Below are positions 42,042-51,450 of a DNA stretch of 64,000 nt, piece after piece. Source of the stretch: DASSUW01 sp963774155. Its GTDB lineage: Bacteria > Actinomycetota > Thermoleophilia > Solirubrobacterales > Solirubrobacteraceae. A program made the position numbers and the translations under genes. The stretch is taken from NCBI GenBank assembly GCA_963774155.1, contig CAVZDW010000004.1, positions 496,001 to 560,000 of the forward strand, read 5' to 3'. The notes below the pieces were generated by a model. It saw nothing but the letters and a program-made list of their open reading frames with translations, was not told where the DNA came from and did not search any database. Every line of letters begins with the position of its first letter. Position 1 is the stretch's first letter.

Positions 42042-42539
42042 GTGACGCTCGAAGTGATCGACCACGGGGTCCGGCTCGAGTTCGCCTTCTCGGACCTGAT
42101 GCGCTACCACGGACCCGGCTCGCCGGGTGGGGTCGCGCACGCGTACAAGGTGCTGGAGAAGGCGCTGCCGCTGCTGGCCCCGGACGGGCCGCCGGAGCGG
42201 CGCGAAGTACTGGTCCGCACCGCGTTCGGCGGGCCCGGCGCGCGTGACGCGTTCGAGCTCGTGCTCCGCGCGGTGACCGGGAATCGCTACACGGTGGACC
42301 CGGCACTCGCTCGTCCCGACCGTGGGCGAGCGGCCGAGCGGTTCGTCTTCGTGCTCGCCTACCGAGAGCGTGAGGTGACGCTCGCGGTGCGCGACGGGTT
42401 CGTCACCGACGAGTTCGTCGACCTCGCGCGACTCCAGCAGCGCACTCCCGAGCAGGAGCTGCGCCTCACCGCGCTCAAGGCCGCGATGGCCGAGCGGGTC
42501 ATGGCCGCGCCGGCCGACGCCGTCTATCTCGCCGAGTAG
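42042..42539 (+). CDS. FmdE-like domain protein of unknown function
   Basis: 165 aa from GTG 42042, preceded by AGGAGAG (42031-42037). The order 'FSDLMRYHGPGSPGGVAHAY', 'EVLVRTAFGGPGARDAFELV', 'GRAAERFVFVLAYREREVTL' parallels the FmdE/FwdE domain, in which the first motif is normally followed by Cys-Pro-Gly; here Ser replaces the Cys and no zinc-type cysteines remain. So the fold is suggested but the redox function is not. A longer in-frame start at 41985 overlaps the hairpin region and is less likely. Confidence 0.5.
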   Translation: MTLEVIDHGVRLEFAFSDLMRYHGPGSPGGVAHAYKVLEKALPLLAPDGPPERREVLVRTAFGGPGARDAFELVLRAVTGNRYTVDPALARPDRGRAAERFVFVLAYREREVTLAVRDGFVTDEFVDLARLQQRTPEQELRLTALKAAMAERVMAAPADAVYLAE

Positions 42540-42555
42540 GGCGACCGCCGCGGCG

Positions 42556-43215
42556 TCACGCCTGGCGCTGGCCCGCGGCCTGCACGAGCAGGGCGATCTG
42601 CACGCGGTTGTCGACCTCGAGCTTGTCGAGGAGGCGGGAGACATGGCCCTTGACCGTCGCGACGGAGAGGTGCAGCGTCGCGGCGATCTCGGCGTTGCCC
42701 TGGCCGAGGCCGACGGCGTGGGCGACGTCGCGCTCGCGCGGGCTGAGCGTCGCCAGTCGCTCGCGGGCGTGATCGGCGCGGGCGCCGGCGTCCGAGTCGC
42801 CGGCCACCATCGCGATCAGGCGGCGGGTCACGGTGGGGGAGAGCATGCCGTCGCCCGCGTGGACGAGCTCGATCGCGCGGATGATCTCCGCCGGCGGCGT
42901 CTCCTTGAGCAGGAAGCCGGCGGCGCCCGCCTGCAGCGCGCGCAGGACGAGCTCGTCGGCGTCGAACGTGGTGAGCACGATGACGGCGGGCGGGTTCGGC
43001 TGCGTGGCGAGCAGCCGGGTGGCCGCGATCCCGTCGACCTGCGGCATGCGGATGTCCATGAGGATGACGTCGGGCCGGTGGAGGTCGACCGCGCCGAGGA
43101 CCTCGCGGCCGTCAGCGGCCTCGCCCACCAGCTCGACGGTCTTCGCGCCGGCGAGCATGATCCGCAGGCCCGAGCGCACGAGCGCGTCATCGTCGACGAT
43201 CAGCACGCGGATCAT
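42556..43215 (-). CDS. NarL/FixJ-type response regulator
   Basis: 219 aa. Receiver domain with phosphoacceptor D54 in 'ILMDIRMPQVDG', acidic pocket 'IVDDD', Lys in 'FLLKETPP'. C-terminal LuxR HTH (~150-208): 'LSPRERDVAHAVGLGQGNAE' and 'LHLSVATVKGHVSRLLDKL'. Encoded directly after its kinase with ATGA overlap. Likely controls the divergent ABC transporter. Confidence 0.9.
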   Translation of the reverse strand: MIRVLIVDDDALVRSGLRIMLAGAKTVELVGEAADGREVLGAVDLHRPDVILMDIRMPQVDGIAATRLLATQPNPPAVIVLTTFDADELVLRALQAGAAGFLLKETPPAEIIRAIELVHAGDGMLSPTVTRRLIAMVAGDSDAGARADHARERLATLSPRERDVAHAVGLGQGNAEIAATLHLSVATVKGHVSRLLDKLEVDNRVQIALLVQAAGQRQA

Positions 43216-44390
43216 CGCGGCAGGCGGGCGCGGAGGACGAAGGCGCCGGTGGGGTCGACGCCGGACTCGAGCTCGCCACCGACGAGCGTGACGCGTTCGG
43301 CGAGCCCGATGAGGCCGGTGCCCGCTCCTGGCAACGGCGACGCTGAGGCGACGGCCACCGGCGCGAGGCTGCGGACCTCGACCCGCAGATCGCCGTCGGG
43401 CGCGTGGACCGTGAGCGTTACGGCCGCACCCGGGGCGTGCTTGCGCGCGTTGGTCAGGCCCTCCTGGGCGATCCGGTAGGCGGTGCGGCCGACCGTGGCG
43501 GTCGGCGCCACGTCGCCCAGCTCGATCCGTGCGTCGATGCGCATGCCCGCAGCTCGGGACTCCTCGACGAGCGCGTCGAGGTCGGCGAGCGTCGGCTGAG
43601 GCGGCTCGGTCAGGCTCTCGCTGCCGTCCTCGCGCAGGACGCCGATCACGCCGCGCAGGTCGTCGAGCGCGGCCCGCGCGCTCGCGCCGATCACGCCGGC
43701 CGCCTCGGTGACCTCCTCGGGCGACGCGTCGGCCCGGAACTCGAGCGCATTGGCGTGGACGGCGAGCAGCGAAAGGCGGTGGGCGAGCACGTCGTGCATC
43801 TCGCGCGCGATCCGCCGCCGCTCGGCCGCGCGCGCGTCGTCCCCGGCGCGGTCGGCCTGCTCGTTCAGCGATCGCACGAGCTCCCGGCGCGCGCGCACGA
43901 ACAGTCCCCAGCCGAGCGCGGCGCCCGTCAACCCCAGGCCGGCGCCGAACTCGAGCCCGAGGCTCTGAGAGCCGCGATAGAGCAGCGGGTTCGTGAAGTT
44001 CGAAGCGATCGTGAGGCCGGCGGTGATGGCCAGATCGCGACCTCGGGCCCGGATCGCCGCGTTGAAGAGGGCGACGAACGGAGCCGTGATGAGCAGGACG
44101 GAAACGGCTCCGACGCCGATCCCGACCGCGCCGGGGTGCGTCCGCCGCCAGTGCAGCGAGCCAACGGTCGCGATCACTGCCGCGACGGCCACCGGGCGCA
44201 GCCAGGGAGGATGCAGGTCCCAGGTGTCCACGAGGGTGGCGGTGCTGATCGTGAACGCGACCAGATACATCGTCGCGTCGACGAGGCGGTCGCGGCGGCT
44301 GCGCTCCTGGTCGGGGTCGTCGACGAAGGCGGCCGGCAGTGCCGTCCGGAGCCAGCCGGACGGGCCTCGGGTTGTCGACTCGCGTGCCAT
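43212..44390 (-). CDS. sensor histidine kinase (HisKA_3 type)
   Basis: 392 aa. Four to five N-terminal membrane helices, then HisKA_3 dimerisation domain with phospho-His in 'RRIAREMHDVLAHRLSLLA' (H199) and an ATPase domain ('AQEGLTNARKHAPGAAVTLT', 'GAGTGLIGLAERVTLVGG'). No extracellular sensor domain is seen, as in the LiaS/DesK-like group that senses through membrane helices. Partner of the regulator at 42556. Confidence 0.88.
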   Translation of the reverse strand: MARESTTRGPSGWLRTALPAAFVDDPDQERSRRDRLVDATMYLVAFTISTATLVDTWDLHPPWLRPVAVAAVIATVGSLHWRRTHPGAVGIGVGAVSVLLITAPFVALFNAAIRARGRDLAITAGLTIASNFTNPLLYRGSQSLGLEFGAGLGLTGAALGWGLFVRARRELVRSLNEQADRAGDDARAAERRRIAREMHDVLAHRLSLLAVHANALEFRADASPEEVTEAAGVIGASARAALDDLRGVIGVLREDGSESLTEPPQPTLADLDALVEESRAAGMRIDARIELGDVAPTATVGRTAYRIAQEGLTNARKHAPGAAVTLTVHAPDGDLRVEVRSLAPVAVASASPLPGAGTGLIGLAERVTLVGGELESGVDPTGAFVLRARLPR

Positions 44391-44526
44391 CGCTCGAGGG
44401 TGAAGGCTAGGCGAGCGCCACGGCGGCGACCCCCTACCAAAGTCGTCATCTGCTCAGGCCCTAGGGCCCGGCGAGCTCAGCCCGGCGACGCTGGCCGGGA
44501 GCCAGGCGGACCGTGAGTCTGCAGGC

Positions 44527-45416
<890 letters not shown>

Positions 45417-45420
<4 letters not shown>

Positions 45421-46184
45421 GCACCCTCACCGCACCGATCCCCGTCAATACCGCCGGCATCAACGCGCGCCCCGGAATCGGCCGTCTCGTCGCCGTCGAG
45501 CTGCGCAAGATGGTCAACACCCGCGCGGGCTTCTGGCTGCAGATCGCCATGGTCGCGCTCACCGTGGTCGTCGTCGTCGCCCGTGTCGTCACCGGCGACG
45601 CGGCGGACCATACGTTTGCCTCCGTCCTCGGCCTCGGGCTGCAGCCGGCCGCCGTGCTGCTGCCGATCGTCGGCATCCTGCTCGTCACCTCGGAGTGGTC
45701 CCAGCGCACCGGGATGATCACGTTCGCGCTGGTCCCGGTGCGCTCGCGCGTCCTCGGCGCCAAGCTCATCGCCGGCATCGTCCTCTCCCTCGTGATGCTC
45801 CTCATGGCCGTCGCGGTCGTCGCCGCGGGCGTGTTCGCCGCCGACGGGGCGTGGACCGACGCCGGCACGCTGATCGCGCAGTCGGCGGTCTTCCTGACGA
45901 GCGGCATCATCGTCGGCGTCGCGTTCGGCGCGATCTTCCTCGCCTCGGCGCCCGCCACCGTCGCGCTCTTCGCGCTGCCGATCACGTGGACGGCGGTGGC
46001 CTCGCTGTCCTTCCTCGCCGGCGCGGCCCCGTGGCTGGACACGCGTCTCGCGCTCGCCCCGTTGCACGAGGAGGTCATGAGCGGAACCCAGTGGGCGCAC
46101 GCCGGCACCGCGCTCGCGCTCTGGATGCTGCTTCCGCTCGTGATCGGCATCTGGCGGATCACGCGTCGCGAGGTCGCCGCCTGA
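45417..46184 (+). CDS. ABC-2 type permease
   Basis: 255 aa with six hydrophobic helices, e.g. 'FWLQIAMVALTVVVVVARVV' and 'IAGIVLSLVMLLMAVAVVAA'. The first part 'GRLVAVELRKMVNTRAGFW' is typical of antibiotic-export permeases. ATGA overlap with the ATPase. Divergent from the two-component genes; together they form a stimulus-response export module, probably against an envelope-active compound. Confidence 0.84.
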
Positions 46185-46195
46185 CGGAACTCAGA

Positions 46196-47269
46196 TCATG
46201 CTGCCGGGTGGAGCGCGGCGGGCGCTCTCCCGGGAAGCTCGGCGGCGAGCCGGCCGACCGCGCCGAGGATCCGGACGACGGCCGGCCCGCGGGGCTCTGA
46301 CCCTCCGCGCCGGTGCCGATCGAGCGTGTGGACGTTGATCACCGCCCGCTCCGGGCACTCCCAGCCGGCGAACGGCTGCGCCGAGTACTCCTCCGACGTC
46401 ACGAGCTCGCGTGCGACCGCCTCGGCCTTCAGACCACGTGCCAGGCGTGGCCGCGCGGCGGCATCGAGGTAGGCCCAGTAGGCGCGCAGCGTCGCGAGCC
46501 CGGGCACGTCCGTGACCGGCCCGTGCCCCGGCACGACCACCTCCGGCTCGAGTGCCTCGATCGTGTCCAGCGCGCGCAGCCAGCCCTCGAGCGGGCCGGC
46601 CCACATGACCGGCGTCGAGCCGACGAACGCGACGTCGGCGGCGAACACCACGCGCGCGTCGGGCACATGCACGATCAGGTCGCCATGGGTGTGCGCCGGC
46701 CCGACCTCGATCAGCTCGACCTTCCGGCCGCCGACGTCGAGCTCGAGCCGACCCGAGAACGTCCGTGTCGGTCGCGTCAGCGAGATGCCGCGATGCTCGT
46801 AGGGCGAGACCATTCCCCGGAGGAAGCGGCCGCTCGAGCCGACCGCCCCGCGGCTCGGGTACGGGATCGGGCTCCGTCCCGCAAGGTTCAGCGCCGACCC
46901 GAGCCGCCCAAGCGCGACCATCGAGCCCGGCTTCACCGCCCGCATCTCGTGCGCGGCCGCCGCGTCCGTCGCGACGATCTCCTGAGCACCGACCAGCTCG
47001 TTGCCGAACCAGTGGTCGCCGTCGCCGTGCGTGTTCACCAGCGTGCGGATCGGCGCCTCCGCCACCAGCGGCCGCATCGCGTCGAGCATCCGCCTCGTGA
47101 GCGGCAGATCCCAGAGCGTGTCGACGAGGAGCGACTCACCGCTGCCGACGACGAGCCCGGCGTTCGACTCGCCCCACGCGCCGTTGGGCTGCAGCCACGC
47201 ATGCACCCCCGGCGCCACCTGCGTCAGACCTGCTGCGTAGCGCTCCCGGTCACCGAAGAGCGTGGCCAC
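46196..47269 (-). CDS. MBL-fold metallo-hydrolase
   Basis: 357-aa metallo-beta-lactamase-fold protein with 'LVNTHGDGDHWFGNELVG' (metal ligands), 'GPAHTHGDLIVHVPDARVVF', 'FAADVAFVGSTPV' and 'VVPGHGPVTDV'. The pattern matches glyoxalase-II-like or alkylsulfatase-type hydrolases; the C-terminal helices are of the 'SoxH-like' sort. Substrate unknown. Convergent with the ABC permease, 11 nt apart. Confidence 0.83.
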   Translation of the reverse strand: MATLFGDRERYAAGLTQVAPGVHAWLQPNGAWGESNAGLVVGSGESLLVDTLWDLPLTRRMLDAMRPLVAEAPIRTLVNTHGDGDHWFGNELVGAQEIVATDAAAAHEMRAVKPGSMVALGRLGSALNLAGRSPIPYPSRGAVGSSGRFLRGMVSPYEHRGISLTRPTRTFSGRLELDVGGRKVELIEVGPAHTHGDLIVHVPDARVVFAADVAFVGSTPVMWAGPLEGWLRALDTIEALEPEVVVPGHGPVTDVPGLATLRAYWAYLDAAARPRLARGLKAEAVARELVTSEEYSAQPFAGWECPERAVINVHTLDRHRRGGSEPRGPAVVRILGAVGRLAAELPGRAPAALHPAA

Positions 47270-47279
47270 GAGGCGAAAT

Positions 47280-47654
47280 CTACGCCACCGTACGCGCGCT
47301 GCGGCCCGGCTCGAGCCCCCAGACGACGATCCGCTCGGGATGGATCCGGATCAGCGGCGTCGGCAGCGCGATCGCCTCGCCCCGCCCGCGGATCTCGATC
47401 CCGCGCGGACGCCACGGGTCCGTGCTGGCCAGATCGTCGATCACGATCGCGGCTCGCCCCGTCCGGGCCACGTCGCGAAACTTCTTCGAGCGCTCGAGTT
47501 CGCTGCCGCCGACGTCGATCGTGTCGCGCACCGCGTTGTAGATCCACGCGACCGGCACCACGTGCGGCGTGCCATCCGCGCCGACCGTCGCGATCCGTCC
47601 GAGCTGCCGACCGCCGGCGAGGTACCGAAGCTCAGCCTCCCTGAAGACGCTCAT
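47280..47654 (-). CDS. PPOX-class (pyridoxamine oxidase-fold) F420-type protein
   Basis: 124-aa split-barrel protein: 'MSVFREAELRYLAGGRQLGR', 'IATVGADGTPHVVPVAWIY', 'RAAIVIDDLASTDPWRPRGI' and 'IRIHPERIVVWGLE'. This small PPOX branch in actinobacteria usually binds F420 or FMN and reduces unsaturated substrates. ATG 47654 gives the family N-terminus. It lies 10 nt upstream of the MBL gene in the same direction. Confidence 0.82.
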   Translation of the reverse strand: MSVFREAELRYLAGGRQLGRIATVGADGTPHVVPVAWIYNAVRDTIDVGGSELERSKKFRDVARTGRAAIVIDDLASTDPWRPRGIEIRGRGEAIALPTPLIRIHPERIVVWGLEPGRSARTVA

Positions 47655-47781
47655 CGCCCCAGTCTGCTTCATCCGCGATGCGGGGGCTGGCCCCCGCCGG
47701 CCCGGCAGCGGACCGTACGCACGCTTGCCGGGAACCCCGATGGCGCGAGACCGCCGCAGGCCGCAAGCTTTGCGGACGACC

Positions 47782-48594
47782 ATGCGCCGCTCCCGTCCAT
47801 CCATCGACCGGGCTGCCCCACCGCTCATCGGTGTCGTGACGCACGAGCTGCGCGCCGAACCCGTGCCGGTGTGGGCGCCGGCTCCTGGCCGACGCGAGCG
47901 CGACCTCACCCCCGCCCGGCTCGCGATGCGGCTCACCTACACCCAGGCGGTCCAGGAGGCCGGCGGCGTCGCCGTCGTCGTGCCGGCGCACGGCTTCGTC
48001 GACGACACCGCCGCGTTGCTGGATCGCCTGGACGGCCTGGTCGTCAGCGGCGGCCCCGACATCGACCCCGCCGTCTACGGGCAGGTGCGCCATCCGCAGG
48101 TCGGCCCCGGCGTCGATCGCGTCGGCGACGAGTACGAGCTGGCGCTCCTCACCGGCGCCGCAGAGCGCGACCTCCCCGTGTTCGCCATCTGCCGTGGGAT
48201 GCAGGCGCTCAACGTGTCGCGCGGCGGAACGCTGCACCAGCACCTGCCGGACCGCACGACGCTCGAGCACAACCAGGGCCACGCGGCCCTCGAGACGGCG
48301 CACCGTGTCTCCGTGGAGAGCGGATCGCTCCTGCGCCGGATCACCGGCACCGAGACGCTCGACGTGAACTCCTACCACCACCAGGCGATCGCCCGGATGG
48401 GCGCCGGCCTGCGCGTCTGCGCCGTCGCACGCGATTCGACGATCGAGGCCGTGTGGGACTCCTCCGCCCGGTTCTGCCTGGGCGTGCAGTGGCACCCCGA
48501 GGTGCTCACCCACCGCCCGGAGCACGCATCGCTGTTCCGGGGCTTGGTCGACGCCGCGCGGGGCGCGGCGGCCACGCTCGCGCTCGCCGCCTGA
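47782..48594 (+). CDS. gamma-glutamyl-GABA hydrolase-like class I amidotransferase
   Basis: 270-aa peptidase C26 protein. Catalytic Cys in 'FAICRGMQALNVSRGGTLHQ' (C137) and His-Glu in 'GVQWHPEVLTHR', with 'LVVSGGPDIDPAVYG' typical for PuuD. It would release GABA or another amine from gamma-glutamyl conjugates. ATG 47782 is preferred; ATG 47740 is in frame upstream. Confidence 0.85.
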   Translation: MRRSRPSIDRAAPPLIGVVTHELRAEPVPVWAPAPGRRERDLTPARLAMRLTYTQAVQEAGGVAVVVPAHGFVDDTAALLDRLDGLVVSGGPDIDPAVYGQVRHPQVGPGVDRVGDEYELALLTGAAERDLPVFAICRGMQALNVSRGGTLHQHLPDRTTLEHNQGHAALETAHRVSVESGSLLRRITGTETLDVNSYHHQAIARMGAGLRVCAVARDSTIEAVWDSSARFCLGVQWHPEVLTHRPEHASLFRGLVDAARGAAATLALAA

Positions 48595-48601
48595 CGCGCG
48601 C

Positions 48602-49204
48602 TCAGGAGCGAGCCGCGCTCGCCACCAGGGCGCCGGCGAGCTTGACCGCCTGCGCCCGGCTGACACCTCCGGCGTGGGCGAGCGAGCGCCAGGTGTGGAA
48701 GTCGACGGCGTGGCGGACCGCAGCGGTGAGCACCTTGCGGCGCCCGCCGCGGGCCGGCCAGCCGGAAGCCAGCGTGCGGCCGGCCTCCTCCACGTAGGCG
48801 TTCATCGGCCGCATGTGCGAGGCCAGGGCCTCCACCAGCGGCGCATCGCGGTAGAGGTTGGAGAGCATCGGCTCGTTCTGCTCGTACCAGCCGTAGAGCT
48901 CGCCGAGGCCCGTCTCGAGCCGCTCCGCCGGGTCCTCGATCGCACGCCAGCGCTCCTGGTCCGGCAACGGGTTGAGCTCCGCGAAGCGGCCCGAGCAGGC
49001 CGTGAAGAGCGCGTCCTCGTCCGGGAAGTGGCGGTACAGGGTGTGCCGCTGCACGCCCGCACGTGCGGCCACCGCCGACAGCGACGTCCGGGCCGGGCCC
49101 ACCGTTCCGTGCAGCTCCACGGCCGCCTCGGTGATGCGGCGGCGGGTCTCCTCCATGCCCTCGGCCCGGCGGCGGAGCTCGTATTTGCGCTTTTGGGGCG
49201 ACAT
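48602..49204 (-). CDS. TetR family regulator
   Basis: 200-aa TetR with HTH 'ITEAAVELHGTVGPARTSL' and 'ARAGVQRHTLYRHFPDEDAL'. Ligand domain of general type. Convergent with the amidotransferase gene and divergent from a cupin gene; a 9-bp repeat pair in the shared region probably forms its operator. Confidence 0.85.
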   Translation of the reverse strand: MSPQKRKYELRRRAEGMEETRRRITEAAVELHGTVGPARTSLSAVAARAGVQRHTLYRHFPDEDALFTACSGRFAELNPLPDQERWRAIEDPAERLETGLGELYGWYEQNEPMLSNLYRDAPLVEALASHMRPMNAYVEEAGRTLASGWPARGGRRKVLTAAVRHAVDFHTWRSLAHAGGVSRAQAVKLAGALVASAARS

Positions 49205-49205
49205 A

Positions 49206-49268
49206 GGTGTGCAGTGAATATTGACAGATCCTGCCGCGTTCCCTACTCTGCCGTTTCCGCTGCACACC
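49206..49268 (+). promoter_or_regulatory. cupin promoter flanked by inverted TetR half-sites
   Basis: TTGACA (49221-49226), 17-bp spacer, TACTCT (49244-49249). GGTGTGCAG (49206-49214) lies just before the -35 and next to the TetR start; its exact inverted copy CTGCACACC (49260-49268) lies just after the expected start site. Such flanking of the promoter suggests repression by two dimers or by a loop, and control of both genes. Confidence 0.7.
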
Positions 49269-49294
49269 CCTGTACCCTCAAAGGAGTCCTCCCC

Positions 49295-49717
49295 ATGCAG
49301 ACCGTCTCCACCGCCAGCCTCGACCTGCTCCACGTCTGGGTCGACAGCGATCCGGCCGGCCAGGTGCACCCCGCGTTCCCGATCAACAAGTACACCGGCG
49401 CGCGCGACACCGCGGTCGTCGTCTTCGAGGTCGAGCCGGGCGAGTACCTCCCGACCCACACCGACAGCGCCGAGGAGATCCTCTACGTCGTGAGCGGCAC
49501 CGGCATCGCTCATGCCGGCGACGAGCGCGGCCGCGTGTCGGCCGGCGACCTGGTCGTCATCCCGGAGATGGTCCCCCACGGCGTCGCCAACGACGGCGAC
49601 GAGACGCTGCGCGTCGTCGGCTTCTTCTGCAGCTCGGAGATCGTCTCGACGTTCGAGGAGCCGCTCCAGCCGCTGGGTCTGCGCGTGCTCGAGATGGGCG
49701 CTCCCGTCCCGGTCTGA
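49295..49717 (+). CDS. cupin-domain protein
   Basis: 140-aa single cupin: 'VFEVEPGEYLPTHTDSAEEI' and 'AGDLVVIPEMVPHGVANDGD' supply the His/Glu metal ligands. AAGGAG lies 9 nt before the ATG. Dioxygenase or binding role unknown. Controlled with the divergent TetR. Confidence 0.84.
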   Translation: MQTVSTASLDLLHVWVDSDPAGQVHPAFPINKYTGARDTAVVVFEVEPGEYLPTHTDSAEEILYVVSGTGIAHAGDERGRVSAGDLVVIPEMVPHGVANDGDETLRVVGFFCSSEIVSTFEEPLQPLGLRVLEMGAPVPV

Positions 49718-49798
49718 GCCGCTGTCGACCGCTCGGGCCACGCGATGAGATTCGCCTGGCCCGACGGTCACAGTGTGCAGACCAGACGAAGGAGAGTC

Positions 49799-50395
49799 GT
49801 GTCCGCAACCGTTCTTTACATGTCCATGTCCCTCGATGGCTTCATCGCCGGACCCAACGAGGGACCGGACAACGGGCTCGGCGACGGCGGGCCCCGCCTG
49901 CACGAGTGGGTCTTCGCCGGCGACGGCGCCGACCACAAGGCCATCTCGGGCCTGGCCGGCGTCAACGGCCAGGTCGTCGACGAGTTCATGGCGACCGGGG
50001 CGGTCGTCGCCGGCCGGGGGACCTTCGAGCCGGCCGGCGGCTGGGGCGGCGACCACCACGACGGCGTGCCGATCTTCATCCTGAGCCGCCGAGAGCCCGA
50101 GAGCGAGACGCAGTGGCCGCTGGTCACCTATGTCAACGACGTCGGGACCGCGATGTCCGAGGCCAAGCGGGCTGCGGGCGAGAAGAACGTGCTGGTCCAC
50201 GGCGCCGGAACCGCGCAGCTCGCGCTCGCTGCCGGCGTCCTCGACGAGCTCGAGATCCATCTCGTCCCGGTGCTCTTCGGCCAAGGGCGCCGTCTGTTCG
50301 ACAACCTCCGTCCCGAGCAGATCGAGCTCGAGCGCACCCGGGTCCTCGAGGGCGAGGGCGGCGTCACCCACATGCACTACCGCGTCAGGCGCTGA
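49799..50395 (+). CDS. dihydrofolate reductase-fold (RibD C-terminal-like) protein
   Basis: 198-aa NADPH-binding protein: 'SATVLYMSMSLDGFIAGPN', 'GAVVAGRGTFEPAGGWGG', 'NVLVHGAGTAQLALAAGVLD', 'LEIHLVPVLFGQGRRLFDNL'. This is the RibD_C/DHFR-like family with unknown individual substrates, not canonical folate reductase. GTG 49799 follows AAGGAG; GTG/ATG further upstream lack such a site. Its 3' end nearly touches the convergent DUF808 gene. Confidence 0.84.
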   Translation: MSATVLYMSMSLDGFIAGPNEGPDNGLGDGGPRLHEWVFAGDGADHKAISGLAGVNGQVVDEFMATGAVVAGRGTFEPAGGWGGDHHDGVPIFILSRREPESETQWPLVTYVNDVGTAMSEAKRAAGEKNVLVHGAGTAQLALAAGVLDELEIHLVPVLFGQGRRLFDNLRPEQIELERTRVLEGEGGVTHMHYRVRR

Positions 50396-50399
50396 GCCC

Positions 50400-51335
50400 T
50401 CAGTGCCGGCTCGCGTGTCCCCGCCGGTGCATGATCGCCACGACGATCGCGCCGACGAGGAGCCCGAGGACCGCGGAGGCGGCGGTGTTGGTCAGCCAGG
50501 CGCCGACGCCGCCCACCGCGCCGAGCGCGTCGTCGACGTCCTCTTCGAGATGATGGACCGAGTCGTAGAGCAGCGAGACGCCGAGCTCGTCGAGGCCGAC
50601 CAGGAGGATGTGCCCGCCGACCCAGAGCATCGCGGCGATCCCGACCGTCGAGAGCACCGACATGACGACCGGCATGGCGCGCACCAGCCCGCGCCCGAAC
50701 GACGCGGCCGGCCCTTCGCGCGTCTGCGCCAGCCGTAGGCCCGCATCGTCCATCTTCACGATCAGGGCGACGGCGCCGTAGACGCCGGCGGTGATCGCGA
50801 GCGCGACGACCACGAGGATCAGGGCACGCGAGATGAACGGCTCGTCGGCGACCTCGTTGAGCGCGATCACCATGATCTCCGCCGAGAGGATGAAGTCCGT
50901 GCGGATCGCCCCGCCGACGAGCTCCTCTTCGTGCTCCGGTCCCTGCAGGCTGTCCGACGTCTCCGCGTCCGGGGGATGCGGGCTGATCGTCTCCCACAAC
51001 TTCTCTGCGCCCTCGTAGCAGAGGTACGTGCCGCCGATCATCAGGATCGGCGTGAGCAGCCACGGCAGCAGCTCGCTCAGGAGCAGCGCGGCGGGCAGGA
51101 TGAAGAGGAGCTTGTTCCGCAGCGAGCCGACAGCGATCCGCTTGATCATCGGCAGCTCGCGCTCGGCCCGGAACCCCTGGACGTAGCGCGGGGTGACCGC
51201 GGCGTCGTCGACGATCACGCCGGCCGCCTTCACGCTCGCGCGGCTCGCACCCGCGGCGACGTCGTCGACCGACGCTGCGGCCGCGCGGGCGAGCGCGGCC
51301 ACGTCGTCGAGGAGCGCGGCGAGACCGGCGCTCAA
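50400..51335 (-). CDS. DUF808 (YedI-like) membrane protein
   Basis: 311-aa inner-membrane protein of the DUF808 family: 'LAALLDDVAALARAAAASVD', 'KAAGVIVDDAAVTPRYVQGF', 'IMVIALNEVADEPFISRALI' and several helices. Function unknown. TTG 51335 gives the family start 'SAGLAALLDDVA'; no ATG fits as well. Confidence 0.83.
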   Translation of the reverse strand: MSAGLAALLDDVAALARAAAASVDDVAAGASRASVKAAGVIVDDAAVTPRYVQGFRAERELPMIKRIAVGSLRNKLLFILPAALLLSELLPWLLTPILMIGGTYLCYEGAEKLWETISPHPPDAETSDSLQGPEHEEELVGGAIRTDFILSAEIMVIALNEVADEPFISRALILVVVALAITAGVYGAVALIVKMDDAGLRLAQTREGPAASFGRGLVRAMPVVMSVLSTVGIAAMLWVGGHILLVGLDELGVSLLYDSVHHLEEDVDDALGAVGGVGAWLTNTAASAVLGLLVGAIVVAIMHRRGHASRH

Positions 51336-51450
51336 CGCGTACTCGTCGTCTTCACGGCGCGAAGCCTAGGAGAGGACGCCGCGTCTTGACGCCCGGGCTG
51401 GCCGGTGCGAGGGTCGTGGTCCACCAGCCAGCTCGTCCCGGAGGTTCGCG

